Source: Owenia fusiformis
Lineage: Eukaryota; Annelida; Polychaeta; Sabellida; Oweniidae
Length of the DNA: 64,000 bases
NCBI GenBank assembly: GCA_903813345.2
Contig: CAIIXF020000004.1
Coordinates: forward strand, 5,043,525 to 5,107,524
Direction: 5' to 3'
The notes beneath the pieces are model-generated. The model did no database searches. It was not told the DNA's origin and saw only the letters and a list, made by a program, of their open reading frames with translations. Made by a program: the position numbers and the translations under genes. This document shows, piece after piece, positions 11,129 through 23,167 of the stretch. Within the stretch, counting starts at the first letter, position 1; the number at the start of each line of letters is the position of its first letter.

Positions 11129-12299
11129 GTGATGACGTAGGAATGAAGCTAATTGAAACGGGGAATGAAGCTAACTCAATGGGATGAATATATGGACGGC
11201 CCTGTCTGTTGTTATAAGATATCTAAATGTTATTGACTGTTGTTATTGGTTGTAGCCATTTGTATTTTGACATGGAGTGAGTTTTTATTCAATCCCATGG
11301 CCGGTGATCGTAGAAATTGGACGGAGGGGGAGCAGACAAATTCTGGTAGAAATTTCAACAAATCTGGAAAATTTACTTTTTCAAGACAAAATTGAGTTTA
11401 CGATTGAATGGCCAAATGAATAGGCTTACGGTATGGTAAAATGTTGTAAGTATTCTAGGATTAAAGTATATGATGTAAAAGGCGAAATGCCGCAAACGTC
11501 CGAAAGTCAATGTTTTGCTAGTCAAGCAAGAATGGTCTACACGACCTGTAATTAAAAAACGCCACCATGGAACATTGCAGTATTCTTATTTTAGGTTTAC
11601 TGAAGACAGATACAGAGACCAGACTCCAACGGATATAGGAAAGCGTTAAAGGATGACATAATTTTGTATTTCAGGATCCATCAATTGCGTATCTCAATGC
11701 CATAACCCACGGCGACAAACTGTGTTTGTTTATCAACCAAAACATTCGCATACACCACCAAACCCATATCAAAACCTATAAAACTATACATCAAAATGTA
11801 GCCACAAACCCCCGCTACAAAATGAAACCATTTACAATGTTACCTGACAAGGAACATTGTCAACAGAATCAATTATTGCACGAAATCACAGTTCGAAGAC
11901 ACCAAAAATGGAACATTATCGTCGAATTTGTGTTCTTACCAACAACCTCCAACACTAAAACACTAGCGAAATGTTCTACAAAGCCTAACTAATAAGATGT
12001 AACAAATTTCATCTGAATTGACGCACCACAACGGAAACTATAAAAGATACAAAACAGGCAAGAAACAAAGTCCAAGCAAATCGTTCACTTTCCAGGCATT
12101 TCCAAAAACCGGAAGCTTGTTCTCTAACGTCCGCGCAATATTATATAAACAGAAGCGCCGAACTAAACTGCCGCATACTGAGACAAGAACAACAAGAAAC
12201 TACCTCTTCAAACCCAATGAACAACGCAAGGCTAACGCCCATCATACCAGGTGCACTTCTCACACCAGAGATCTCACTATGTATGAATAGGTACCAAAC
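11129..12299 (+). other. Left interior of the TTAA element, no recognised gene
   Basis: Several open stretches exist (11726-11992, 12018-12290), preceded by a strong Kozak-like GCCACCATGG at 11564-11573, but that ATG frame stops after about 23 codons. None of the translations matches a family I know. They could be degenerate cargo or chance frames. Confidence 0.3.
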
Positions 12300-14560
12300 C
12301 TATCGCATATACTAATAATGAACACAAATACATTTAATTATTGACTCTACTAAGAATTAACGAATATACCTACATTATAATACCCCAAACCACTAACTTG
12401 TATCTAAACTCCACGATACACAAAAACCCAACACAACCTGCTACTCAATATACAACCTACCACAACCAACCATTACAACCAAGCACAACCCATAAGATCA
12501 CCAACAACGCAACACAACCAATGTCTGAAGAATTAGAACGCAGCTGAACTCACAATTACCAAGAACACAACCCACTGTCAAATTAGCACAACACAATTTG
12601 GCACAACCACACAACCAAACCAAACTATCAAAACACAATCAGGAACAACCAAACTAAAACCCCAACACAGAGAGATCACACAACACAACCGAACACAACC
12701 AAATAAACTCACCCGACTAGGCACAACCGACCACCTATATTAACATAATCGGGCACAACCCGCCACCACCCCTCATTTAACGATCAGGCACAACCAACCA
12801 CACAACACAATCGGACTCAACCAGATACCTCACCTGACTGGGAACAACCTGCCCCCCCCCCCGACCAGCATAACAAAAGCACAACATAACACAACGCATT
12901 TTAAAATTAACATAACACAATGAGGCACAATTCGAAACCAGGCTAAATAAACAACCAGACACAACCCAACTACAAGCCAACAACACAATACGACACAACC
13001 CAATACTACAACCTTAGTTTAACCTCCGAAAACACAACCAATTGTCAAATATACGCAACACAATTTGGCACAACCAAATAATAAAACAACAAAACCAAAA
13101 CACAACCCATTATTGACGAAGAACAACACAATTTTACATAAAACAATCAAAACACAATCAGGCACAACCAAACTGGAATACCAAAACACCCAACCAACAC
13201 TCTCTGAAAACAACACCACTTGTATCTATACTCCACGATACACCAAAACCCAATTCGGCATGACCTGCTACTCAATATACAACCTATCACAACCCAACAT
13301 TACAACCAAGCACAACCCATAAGATCACCAACAACGCAACACAACCAATGTCTGAAGAATTGGAACGCAGCTGAACTCACAATTACCAAGAACACAACCC
13401 ACTGTCAAATTAACACAACACAATTTGGCACAACCACACAACCAAGCCAAACTATCAAAACACAATCAGGAACAACCAAACTAAAACCCCAACACAGAGA
13501 GATCATACAACACAACCGAACACAACCAAATAAACTCACCCGACTAAGCACAACCGACCACCTATCTTAACATAATCGGGCACAACCCGCCACCACCCCT
13601 CATTTAACGATCAGGCACAACCAACCACATAACACAATCGGACTCAACCAGATACCTAACCTGACTGGGCACAACCTGCCCCCCGACCAGCATAACAAAA
13701 TCACAACATAACACAACGCATTTTTAAATTAACATAACACAATAAGGCACAACTCGAAACCAGGCTAAATAAACAACCAGACACAACCCAACTACAAGCC
13801 AACAACACAATACGACACAACCCAATACTACAACCTTAGTTTAACCTCCGAAAACACAACCAATTGTCAAATATATGCAACACAATTTGGCACAACCAAA
13901 TAATAAAACAACAAAACCAAAACACAACCCATTATTGACGAAGAACAACACAATTTTACACAAAACAATCAAAACACAATCAGGCACAACCAAACTGGAA
14001 CACGAAAACACCCAACCAACACTCTCTGAAAACAACACCAATCACGCAACACAATCTGACACAACCACATACTTCATCCTACTGGGCACAACCCGCTACC
14101 GACCAGCACAACACAATTACAACATAACACAACCACTTTGAAATTAACATAACTTAATGAGACACAACCCGATACCAAACTTACACAACACAACCAGGCT
14201 CAACCAGACAAACAACCACCAAAACACAATCGACTATCAAACTAACACAATGGAACACAACCAAACAACAAACCAACACAATACAACATAGCCAACGAGA
14301 CCGAATTCAAATCAACCCATTGTTGAATCATTACAACACAACCTGACACCAACCACAGTAACAGAGTCAGTCACAACCCAATACTAAATCAATTAAATTA
14401 CACTATTAAATACAATCAGGCACAATCTACAAACACAACCAAACTATGATACCAATTTACTTAGCACCCAACTAACTGTCTCCAACTGGAGACAATCCCA
14501 AAACAAAACCTAACCCAGCAAAACAACATTCTCTAGAAACCAATAACAATCCCGCGAAAC
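12300..14560. repeat. A/C-rich, G-poor degenerate repeat field
   Basis: More than 2 kb in which the + strand is built from variants of a ~10-bp word such as ACACAACCAA, with very little G. The reading frames here are artefacts of this composition. It sits between the TIRs of the TTAA element. Confidence 0.85.
12395..14040. repeat. Tandem duplication of an ~822-bp unit
   Basis: The sequence from about 12395 recurs at about 13217. Anchors are TATCTAAACTCCACGATAC (12401) against TATCTATACTCCACGATAC (13223), and ACTCTCTGAAAACAAC at 13199 and again at 14021. The two copies differ by scattered substitutions and a few indels. It is a higher-order duplication on top of the ~10-bp repeats. Confidence 0.85.
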
Positions 14561-14677
14561 GCGTAACCTGAACAGGAAAAAGTAACCCTCACTATATTCT
14601 TAACCTTTTTTCTTTGGCCGCTGATGAGAAACATATCATGGAATACCCCCATGAGTTCGAAACATCTTGGGCCCTTA

Positions 14678-14920
14678 TTATGACCAACATATAAGGGAGA
14701 GGATCCGCAACAGGATCGAGATGTCCGGCCGCTCTACATTAATGACAATAGGAGATGTCACCACTAATGGCATCATCCTAGGATCAACTAAATATACTCT
14801 ACCTGTCACATAAGAACTGACGATGGTTTGGGGAAACTTAGATACTGGACCATATCTCCCAGGTCCAATCAACGAGACCTCTAACCAATTGACACAGATT
14901 GCATGACCATGCGTGTCCAT
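14678..14920 (-). other. Unassigned open frame in the TTAA element
   Basis: An 80-codon minus-strand frame lies in sequence with ordinary base composition, just outside the A/C-rich field. Its translation (for example GRYGPVSKF, GRVYLVDPRMMPLVV) looks more protein-like than its neighbours, and it could be the tail of a captured or element-encoded gene. I do not recognise the family. Confidence 0.25.
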
Positions 14921-15623
14921 AAAAGGTAATGTCTCAAGACATGGTCTAAGCCACCACTCCCAACACTATACACCACACCAACTACTTAATATTTACACAG
15001 AACAATTAACCACCAGTATCATGGGAAGGCATCATCTGTGGTCACGTGGTTACATAACAAGACAAAGCCCAGTGCGTATGACAAAACACAGTCTCTCACA
15101 AATAATCTAATTAATTAGGAAATGTGTTCGAAGTTTAAAAAAGGGAGAATAAGAAGGTGAATTCTGTCATAGGCAATAATTTAGTAAACCGTATACACTT
15201 ATATTATTTTGATAATGCACTGAACAAATAAAAATGAACATTGCCTTTAACTGCATGTCTTCAATATTCAGGTTGTTACATCATTGTATACAATATTGTT
15301 GCTTCACGATAAAAGAAACCCTTTTTATCCATCATTCGCTTACAATTTAGAATGATAATATTCTCCGGTGCTATTCGAATCGGGGGGGGGGGTGCTTACT
15401 GCTTTTTGATAGTTTTGTAAAGAAAATCGTGCGAAAAGTGCTCAGAGTGGTGAAAACCTGCGGGAATTTGAAATAATTTCTGGCCAGGGAGGGGGAAACT
15501 ACCGAACCTCCAGCTTCCCCTGGTTACGGAACTGCTTATTGGTAATTTGTATAGCCCATTATAAATCTCCATTCAGTTAGAGTCATCAATGGTGAAATCT
15601 GTGTTGGAGTTAGCTTCATTATC
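14921..15623 (+). other. Right interior of the TTAA element
   Basis: No gene recognised. A G-run lies at 15384-15393, and extra TIR-type motifs (GTTAGAGTCATC, GGAGTTAGCTTCATT) appear from about 15577 onward. Confidence 0.35.
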
Positions 15624-16158
15624 AACCTCAGTTAGAGTCATTCTAAGTGAAGCCGTTTTCTTTCAATTTCTCTAATATCGCGGGTGCTTGAGCCTTTATT
15701 TGTGGTTGTTTACAATTATATCTTTTTTAGTTTGCATGGCGAATCTTTTGGGATCGAGATTCAGCTTGGTTTGGCTGTAATTGGAGATTTATCGAAAACA
15801 AACGAATTTTGTCCACCATCTTGAATGAAGCTAACTGCAGTTAGAGTCATCCAGTTGTGGAACAGTGGTTAAAGATGCATTATGCCATAGGTTTCTCCCC
15901 ATACAATCAATGATGTTCTATCGTTAGAAATCGTTGTTTTATTTCAGAGCTATTTCGTTTGGAGCTGGTCGACGTGTTTGTGTCGGGGAACAATTTGCAA
16001 GAACCAGATTATTCCTTTTTTGTGCTACGTTGTTGCAGAAATTCACGATAACTCCACCAGAAGGCTCTCAAAGTCCGTCTCCTGATCCACGTGACTTTCC
16101 TCCTGGAATAGTACTCCAACCAGTTCCATTTCAAATAAAAGCAATAGCGAGACAATAA

Positions 16159-16411
16159 ATCAAAAAGATACGTGAACGATTGATAGGTCCTAGCCGAAGT
16201 CGGTATTTTCTTTTACCTATATTTCTATTAAAGTATAATGATGTAACGTAAAAATATAAATAAAATAAACCAACATAGATCTTTGTATAACCTTTTTAAT
16301 GTAATTTCTAAAGGCTTCGCAAGTTTTGGACGTCATTCTCTTAACAGTAAACAACTTCCACAAAATTCTCAAAATGCAGTTATTGACCCTAATTCAAATG
16401 TGACACGTCGT
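16159..16411 (+). other. 3' flank of gene A, shared with the flank of copy C
   Basis: The segment ACATAGATCTTTGTATAAC...TTTTAATGTAATTT...CATTCTCTTAACA is found again, diverged, at about 46430-46520 downstream of copy C. This supports A and C being paralogous positions in a duplicated block. Its right end is two near-identical copies of a ~27-bp unit (CCTAATTCAAATGTGAC...GTTAAA), now split by the element at 16415. Confidence 0.6.
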
Positions 16412-16414
16412 TAA

Positions 16415-19400
16415 CAGTCATTCCAGATAGTAATGCCCCAATCACATTTTTTCTGTCGCCGTGTATTTTCTCTTAAATAGCCCCGTGTCTGTAGTGTTAA
16501 TCATTATGGTTGTATAGGATGGTTCAGTGCCTAATATTGTCACTAAAAGTTTGGCTCAATTTGTCCACACATGTGTTACAATCAGTTTAAGTCAGAAATT
16601 CTTAAATTACGTTATTGTCGCCAAGAAGCATTTTTAGGTATATGGAAAAAACAGACTAACTTTACTTATCACAATCCGTATTATATATTTTCACGGCCAA
16701 CAATGATGTGTAAGAAATAATCATGCGAAGTTTCAAATCGAAATACTAACAAGAACTTCTTCTTTTTCACGTTATAATAATGTCGCTAGATTCTTGAAAG
16801 TTACTGCCTGTTGCATGTATACCTGATATGGAGCTTATACCAATGTGACTTTTACCTTAAAACCAACATCAAATACTAGTATACATATGAAATATTCATG
16901 AAATATATGGAATGTCAATGTATTTACCAAGATATATCATTTGTGACTTGTCAAAAAATATTTTTTAAAACTTATGGATAAGGACTTTAAACTACGTTAC
17001 CAAATATCCAGCATAATCAAAGAACGAAGGCACTGTTTTCCACATATATTGTACTACAGCCTTGGATGACTCGATATGAGACCCTACTCTGTCGGTTAGT
17101 ACTGAATTAATATTTGATTCGCATTAAAATGTCACAAATATTAAATAACGTTACTTTAAACTACGCGAGCCTTTTTTACGAAACAATCCTATTTTGACTT
17201 GACAATGGGTCACATGGTTAGTTTTGGTGCGCTATGGCGCCATGTTGACTCAAAGCTGTGTATTATCTCTGACAATTGACTACAATCCATCAAAATGATT
17301 GAAAATATGTAAATAAATACCTGACTCCATTCACAATCTCAGTAAAGAACATTTAAGGAATTTTCGGATAATAATTTTGAAGCACATCATTCATTAGAAA
17401 CTTGTAATTTGTGATGCAAGAACAAAATTTTCAATTTGAAATTATATTTGGTGAAATTCGATATTAAATGTTGGATAAATTACGTTATGCTCGGTAACGT
17501 AAACTATTGTTAATCCTTTTCTGACTTGATTAAGAGTTTCAAATAGGGGAACATTCTTTCAGAAAATGGGTAAATCAAGAGCAGTGATTCAAAAAGGATA
17601 TATTGAATAGAAAAGAGAAAAGATGGGGAAAAGTACAGAGACAAAGGCCACGTGTTAAGGAAATGGTGAAACAGAAACCTTTTTCAATTTTGAATTCCTG
17701 CTGATTTTATTTTCTTCTACAAAATAAAGTATGAAGGCATGTAAAAATTTCAGGAAAGTATCGTCACAATGTTTTCATTTATTGAGTCTGGTAAGAGGTC
17801 AATTTTAACTCAAGGAAATGATGAAATTTCATGAAAACATTCAAAATTGACGTCTTTTCAATTTTCCAATGTTTTCTCAAATTTTCTGTACAACACTTGA
17901 GTTACCATGGACCTTTTACCAAGTTTATTAAAAGAAGATAATGTTTTCCTGAAAAACAAGGAAATGCACACATGCCATCATATTTTATTTTCAACAGAAA
18001 ATAACATGTGCAGGTATATCAATTTTTTCAAAAATGTTTTCGTTACACCATTACCTTAAGCGGTACCACACACGCAGAGTAGAGCTCCCCCTTAAATAGG
18101 TTTGTTTCTTGCTTTGCCTCGTGAAGTGCAAAAATGAACCCCAGAGTAAGAGCACTGACGCCGACGAACCCTTTGATAATGAACCAGCTGTCATGTACAT
18201 GATTGACAATTATACTGCTGCAGTCTATGATGGTGCTTGGTACATTGGAAAAGTAGTTAATATGAATGGCGTGCTATGAAACATCATTTATGATTAACAG
18301 ACGGGGGTATTTTCAGTGGCCTTCACTAGAACATGTACTCTGGGTAGTCAGAACGTGTACTCTTGGTAGAACATGCAAACGTTCATTCCCAAATAGTGGA
18401 TTTGATTCCCAAGTGGGGGAATGCAAGAATGTTCAAGATTACCTGAACTGATGATGAGCTATTTGCCTCAAAAATTGAATCAAGAGACAATGACGTCTGA
18501 TATGTGGTTTTGGACAGATATGATTTGAAAATACGTTTTACTGTAAACATTTACTAGTTCACATTGACAGTTCTGTTTTAGCGACGTCTCTAGAGATGTT
18601 GAATTAAGTAATAAAGTTAAGAAGTTTAAGTTTTACATAGACTTTGAACAATATTTGCTCTCGTTATCTAATGACGTCGACTTTACAGTTTCTTAACAAG
18701 CGTTACCAAAATTTGCTGATTCAGTGCTAGGATAAGGGGCCCATACCAAGTACATTTAGCACCATTATTATTCACAATATGTAATGATTTGTTTGCTTTT
18801 TCATTGTAATGTATTCTTGATCAGATTTAATGACACATGAAGCTGATGTTCTAAGATGTTAATCTACGTTACCGTTCGTTTGAATATAGTACGCAAAAGC
18901 TATATTTTACATGAACATAGCGTGTTTTCATAAAATGAGTTTCTCTTATGTAAAACGTATATTAAACGGACCTAGTTAATTCTTTGGAAACCACTTTATT
19001 GTACAACTGATTGAATTGAAAATGTCAGCTTCCATCAATTAATCTACGTTACAATATAGGCGTGTTCAATGCTTGAGTTTTTTTTACAAATAGATAACCA
19101 TGGTGGTATCCAATATTAGTGTTTAACAATGCAGAGATATACTCCTTTGCTCTGCTAAAAAGTATTAAATTGAGGCAATGTTCACAAAAGATTTACACTT
19201 AATGATTGAATGACTGACAAACATTATGGAAATTACAATTTTAAGGACAAAGGTATAAAATATTTGTAATTGAGCAAAAAAGTTCAAAACCCAACTATTA
19301 TTAATCCTCCTGATAAGTATCAGTACCCTAATGTATGTACTTTAAGGTAGAAAAACATTTTATTTGGTAGCACTGTCATAAATTAAGAAGTATTCAAATC

Positions 19401-19631
19401 AATTAAGATGGTGCCTATAACGTAATTTAAAATGGCACAAAAACTCAAGATGTGTACCACATATTTCAAATCAAAATTACTACGAAACCAAGAGAGTCTA
19501 AAAGCCAATTTTTTAGTATTATGCTGTAGACATATAACCTCAAAAAATAACAAGGTATGACGTGAAACGGAGAAACTTTATTTTTGTCATTTTCTGAAAA
19601 CTGATTGGGGCATTACTATCTGGAATGACTG
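16415..19631. mobile_element. 3.2-kb CAGT-ended TIR element, TAA duplication
   Basis: The ends CAGTCATTCCAGATAGTAAT and its inverse at the right form ~30-bp TIRs flanked by TAA (16412-16414 and 19632-19634). The matching C-D intergenic region lacks it. The interior repeats a short word, (C/T)TACGTTAC or its inverse, several times (for example near 16991, 18864 and 19042). No transposase is evident. A 3-bp duplication with CAGT ends could fit EnSpm/CACTA or PIF/Harbinger; I cannot decide. Confidence 0.75.
18107..18280 (+). pseudogene. Short coding remnant with an AVYDGAWYIGKVV motif
   Basis: About 45 codons read with only conservative-looking residues: DADEPFDNEPAVMYMI, then DNYTAAVYDGAWYIGKVVNM, then stop. 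The VAVxYDxxWYIGxV pattern resembles a small beta-barrel module common in uncharacterised invertebrate proteins, often linked to mobile elements. It lies inside the CAGT element, so it may be cargo or a relic of its own protein. Confidence 0.35.
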
Positions 19632-19659
19632 TAAACCTAATTCAAATGTGACGCGGTTA

Positions 19660-21765
19660 AATGGTTCGTGTACCCTTTTTGACCGGGGGGAGGGACTTCG
19701 CCTTGCCAATCAGATTTTATGGATTTTCAGAATGAACAAGATACAATAAAATACAAAAATATTAGCATTCAAAATAAAATTAGAGATATTTAAAAGGAAT
19801 CTACATTGATTAAATTAAGCTGTGAAATATTCCTTATCACTACTACCTGCCTAATAAACTGACTTTGTCAACAAAAAATAGTCAAAAAAGTCATTGGAAA
19901 ATTATCAATTACTGACCTAATAAACCTTCCATGAACTGTCAATGACAAACCCGAAGTGCATGTTTTCTTTTCTTTGTTGGACAATCATAGCTTATAAAAT
20001 TTCTAATTATGTCTGGAGTGACAATTTCTCTTTTGTTTATTTCATACATATCAATATTTGAGTTAAAAATTTGAATTCAACAATGTTTCTCTTTTCTATT
20101 TCTTTGAACCCCCAAAAATCCATTACTTGTTCATTCATTGATGATTCCGTCTTATCTTGTCTTGTTTTGTAAGTGTTCGTCTGTAAGTATACAAATTGGA
20201 TTAAAAATTTTGAATAATTGACTTAACATGAGGATATCATCAAGTCGATACATGATGTTGTCTACATGTTAAGTCAATGGAACCAAATCAAATAATAAAA
20301 ACAAAAATATGAAAGTTTGACCTCCTTTTCAAAGTCAAAGGTTAAGGTCAGAGTTGTCCCTAACAACAGTATTCATCATATTTTCACATTCTAAATTTTG
20401 TACTGATGATTTTGCACACAAGAATCTTTCATTTTCAGACATGCCCTGACTTGACCTTAACAAGATCACTATGACCTCAATAACACTTAGGATGCTGCAC
20501 CTTAACACTTTGCCACAATTAACTCCTCACTAAATACCATATTAGATGTCATAATGGTTATGAATGAGCTGGGGGCATTTTTATATATATTTAGAATGAC
20601 GGATCCTTTCTTAACTTGGAAATATCTGAATTATGTGAGCAGTTTACAATCGAAATATGTGCTTAATAATTATTAATTACTTAATCATTACATTAAAATA
20701 CAATATAATTCACAAACCTAATTAATTGTCCCTACACTACCCGAAAAACTTACATTATTGAAGTTGAGTTGTATAATGTATTCTTTATATATGGATGCAC
20801 ATGTTTAATATTGCAACAATGTCCACTACACGAAAACTATTGACAAATCGCTCATAAATTCCTACAATCACATAAATCTGGGAATATAAAGGATGGATTT
20901 GTATAGGTACATAGCCATAAACAACGGGGACGAAGGAGAAATCCAAAGAGAAATACTTAAAAGTATCTTAATTTTGTGTACTATTGTGGATTTATAATAA
21001 TTAAACTATACCTTGATCATTTCGGGGCTTCATTGCTATAGGTTTGTTTGACATACCATCAAAATATTTTACTAAGTATCGGTATCACTAAGTGTATAAA
21101 TAGGAAAATAAACATCCCTCCCTGACTTCCATTTTTCTGGGCATTGTCCACATATCTCATCATAGCTTCAAAAAATGTCCACACTCATAACAGGAGATGG
21201 TATCCTCTGACACCACCCAAAACAAAAGGCAATGCAATGTTCAATAAATCAAATCTCCAAAACTTTTGTTTAACCTCAATATCGCCAGCCAAAATCACAA
21301 GTATAGCACGGGGCTCTTTCGTAATATGTCTAAGGGGCAGCGTTGTCTAAGTCTAAATTAAAAAGTTTGAGTCTAGTGCATTTTTTTAAAAATCTAACAG
21401 CCCTGATCATGTCAAGTGGAAAATTTAGAACTCGTGATTTATATTTCTTGGTACAGCATAAAAATAGTTACCTACGTTTATTTACTTGTATAGCCTTAGC
21501 CTTGGCCTCGGAATTTTATCACCAAAACATTATGTCTTGATTTAAGACCTCAATAGGTTGAGCATGCTCTCCTTTATCTAATTAATCAACATACATACAC
21601 CCCACTTGTGCTGGGTGCAATAGAATATTACTATCCGAATTTGGAAATACGCAATATCAAAATTAAGGTCATCTCGTTTATCATATAATTTATAGGCTGT
21701 TGTCTGGTTCAATACACTGCCAATTCCAAACAGTACTATGAAATTCTGATTATAAAACAGACAGC
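19660..21765 (+). repeat. Intergenic segment duplicated between A-B and C-D
   Basis: 19800-20160 corresponds to about 46530-46920, 20340-21480 to about 50745-51838, and 21482-21740 to about 53099-53367. Shared landmarks are TGAAATATTCCTTATCACTA, AGTTGTCCCTAACAACA, ATAACAGGAGATGGTATCCT and ACTTGTATAGCCTTAGCCTT. The gaps between blocks in C-D are filled by insertions. No gene recognised; ORFs such as 21144-21350 are not conserved as frames. Confidence 0.75.
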
Positions 21766-21915
21766 GCTGTAAAAGGCATACTATACATCACTGTTTTCTG
21801 TACTATGCTGTTCAAAGCAGTGCTATTGAGATATCACTATGTACTCGTATAGCACAATAGTATAGCGCAGTGCTCGATCTGCACTGTTCAGAACTGTTGA
21901 CAGCGCTGTAAAGTG
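21766..21915. mobile_element. Foldback MITE with ACAGCGCTGT ends, upstream of gene B
   Basis: The ends ACAGCGCTGTAAA and TTGACAGCGCTGTAAA are palindromic, and inner blocks pair (GCAGTGCTATTGAGATATC with its partner; ATAGCACAATAGTATAGCGC). The same element occurs at 57462-57612 upstream of gene D, so it predates the block duplication. Confidence 0.7.
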
Positions 21916-22010
21916 TTGCAAGATGATGTTGCGGATTGGGGGCGTAAACAAGGTCAAGATAAGGACACCGCTGAAGATTAGGGGGGCATCCCCCCTAAGA
22001 TGGGCCAGGA

Positions 22011-23167
22011 CCTGGGTTTCATCTTAGATGAGAATTTGACTTTTAAAGACCATATAAACTATCTGTCAAAAGTTCAAAAAGTGTTAAATCCTTTGAAGGT
22101 CATATCAAACAAAATACAGTCGCACCATCTTCAAATCATGTATAATTTATATTTGGCGTCTCATTTTGACTATTGAAGCTCCATTTTCGGATCGTCATCT
22201 TTGGCGGCCTTATCAAAGCTTGGTAAAATCCACCATCAAGCTGCTGTTATATGTGCTGGAGTACTGCTCTAATACCTCAAAAACTTTAAAATGTTTATAG
22301 TGGAAATCGCTGACTGATAAAAGACATGAAAAACCTAAGACTGATGTTCAAAATTGTAAGAAAGGATGTGCCTTATTATGTCTATAGTCTTTTTGACCAA
22401 CATTGCAACCATGCAACTAGACACTTCTTACCCTTTTCCTGCCCAAGAAATATTTCAATGAGACTCTCTAAAGCACCAGTCTTAAATTTTATAAATGATT
22501 GGAACCATCTTAGCCAGACTTTTCGTGAAATTCAAACCATTTCTAGATTCAAAAGCTCTATTAAACAGATATTTATCCCTATTTCAAATTTCATACCAAC
22601 TACAAAATTAAATTTAAGTAGAACCAACGAAAAACTGCTTCATAGGCTTCGAGTTGATTTTGCCCTTAAAGACCATTTCTTTACTCATAATTTTACTGGA
22701 ATAATTGACAACAAATGCCTCTGTGGCTCTACTGAAGACACAAAGCATCTCATTCTAGCCTGCCCTCGCCATACCCATGAATGTAATAAAATGATGACTG
22801 CACCTCGTGAACAAAATGTATTGTCTGATACTCAACTTATTTCTAGTAAGACAGAACAGGTCAAATATTTAATTTATGAAAATGAACTTACTATTGATTC
22901 TCAGAAAATCCTGATAGATAAAGCGATGCAATTTGTACAGGCCTGTTATAAGTTTCCATCAAATTAATGTAACTTTCATTTGTATCTTGTGATTCATTTG
23001 TACCCCCTCCCCCCTCCCTCCCAACCTCTCACATTACCATCAATAACCATCTATGATTACTGTAATTAATCCTCTATTGTAATTTAAACTACCTAGAATG
23101 CCTATGGCGATTGGTAGTAGATATTTTGTGTATTTTTTGATTATGAAATAAATAATATGTTTAAAAA
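22011..23167 (+). mobile_element. 5'-truncated non-LTR retrotransposon (LINE) upstream of gene B
   Basis: An 11-bp duplication ATGGGCCAGGA (22000-22010 and 23168-23178) flanks the insert, and the paralogous site near gene D (about 57700) is empty. The reading frame starts in the RT C-terminal region (DLGFILDENLTFKDHINYLSK...HFDY) and breaks at in-frame stops near 22174 and 22272. The last 213 codons (22326-22967) are open and end with the zinc-knuckle block CLCGSTEDTKHLILACPRH, seen at the end of Jockey/CR1-type and related elements. A short 3' UTR ends in GAAATAAATAATATGTTTAAAA. It is not autonomous. Confidence 0.88.
22326..22967 (+). pseudogene. LINE ORF2 C-terminal remnant with CxC-H-C knuckle
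   Basis: 213 open codons from the end of a non-LTR polyprotein. The N-terminal part has the post-RT thumb-like RLMFKIVRKDVPYYVYSLF, the middle has LHRLRVDFALKDHFF, and the C-terminus holds CLCGSTEDTKHLILACP, a CCHC-like knuckle. The RT catalytic motifs are absent because of 5' truncation. The frame upstream carries stops, so the ATG at 22326 is simply the first after the last stop. Confidence 0.75.

Larger units (their letters stand above)
10883..15868. mobile_element. 5-kb TTAA-flanked element with ~245-bp TIRs
   Basis: TTAA at 10879-10882 and 15869-15872 flank inverted arms of about 245 bp (10883-11128 and 15624-15868) that start (A/C)CACTGTTCCACAACTGG. The arms contain repeated GACTCTAACTG / AGTTAGCTTCATT motifs, including the palindrome AACTGCAGTT, and more copies lie just inside the arms. 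TTAA duplications are known for piggyBac and Kolobok superfamilies; the ends lack the piggyBac CCC, so Kolobok-like is the better guess. No transposase is recognisable. The middle is dominated by tandem repeats. The element accounts for over half of gene A intron 5. Confidence 0.8.
2237..16158 (+). pseudogene. Cytochrome P450 gene A, CYP2-clan type, six exons, frameshifted in exon 4
   Basis: Exons, inferred from GT/AG sites and comparison with B and D: 2237-2528, 2708-2970, 5273-5485, 6617-7005, 7164-7285, 15948-16158. Phases are constant across copies. The product would be about 496 aa: N-terminal membrane anchor, proline-rich hinge (KIPGPKGIPIFGN), helix-K EVLR, PERW, and heme loop FGAGRRVCVGE with the Cys ligand, ending ...KAIARQ. 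P450s of this type are ER-bound heme monooxygenases fed by P450 reductase; the substrate cannot be read. Exon 4 is 389 nt instead of 390: one base is missing near 6941, where copies B and C read P-I-(S/A)-(V/I)-P-H-K. The frame then reaches TAG at 6962-6964, before the heme loop. Everything else is open, so this is either a very young pseudogene or an assembly error. Intron 5 is 8.7 kb long because of nested transposons. Confidence 0.8.

Noticed and set aside
11568-11640. Strong Kozak-like GCCACCATGG suggesting a gene start
   Set aside because: The frame stops after about 23 codons and no convincing continuation or splice partner was found.
12300-14160. Several open frames of 60-116 codons on both strands
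   Set aside because: They arise from A/C-rich tandem repeats without stop-forming words; the repeated peptides follow the DNA repeats.
16388-19652. 17-bp identical direct repeats flanking the CAGT element, taken at first as a long target duplication
   Set aside because: Joining the flanks without the element restores a simple two-copy ~27-bp tandem repeat with a TAA at the insertion point, so the duplication is 3 bp.
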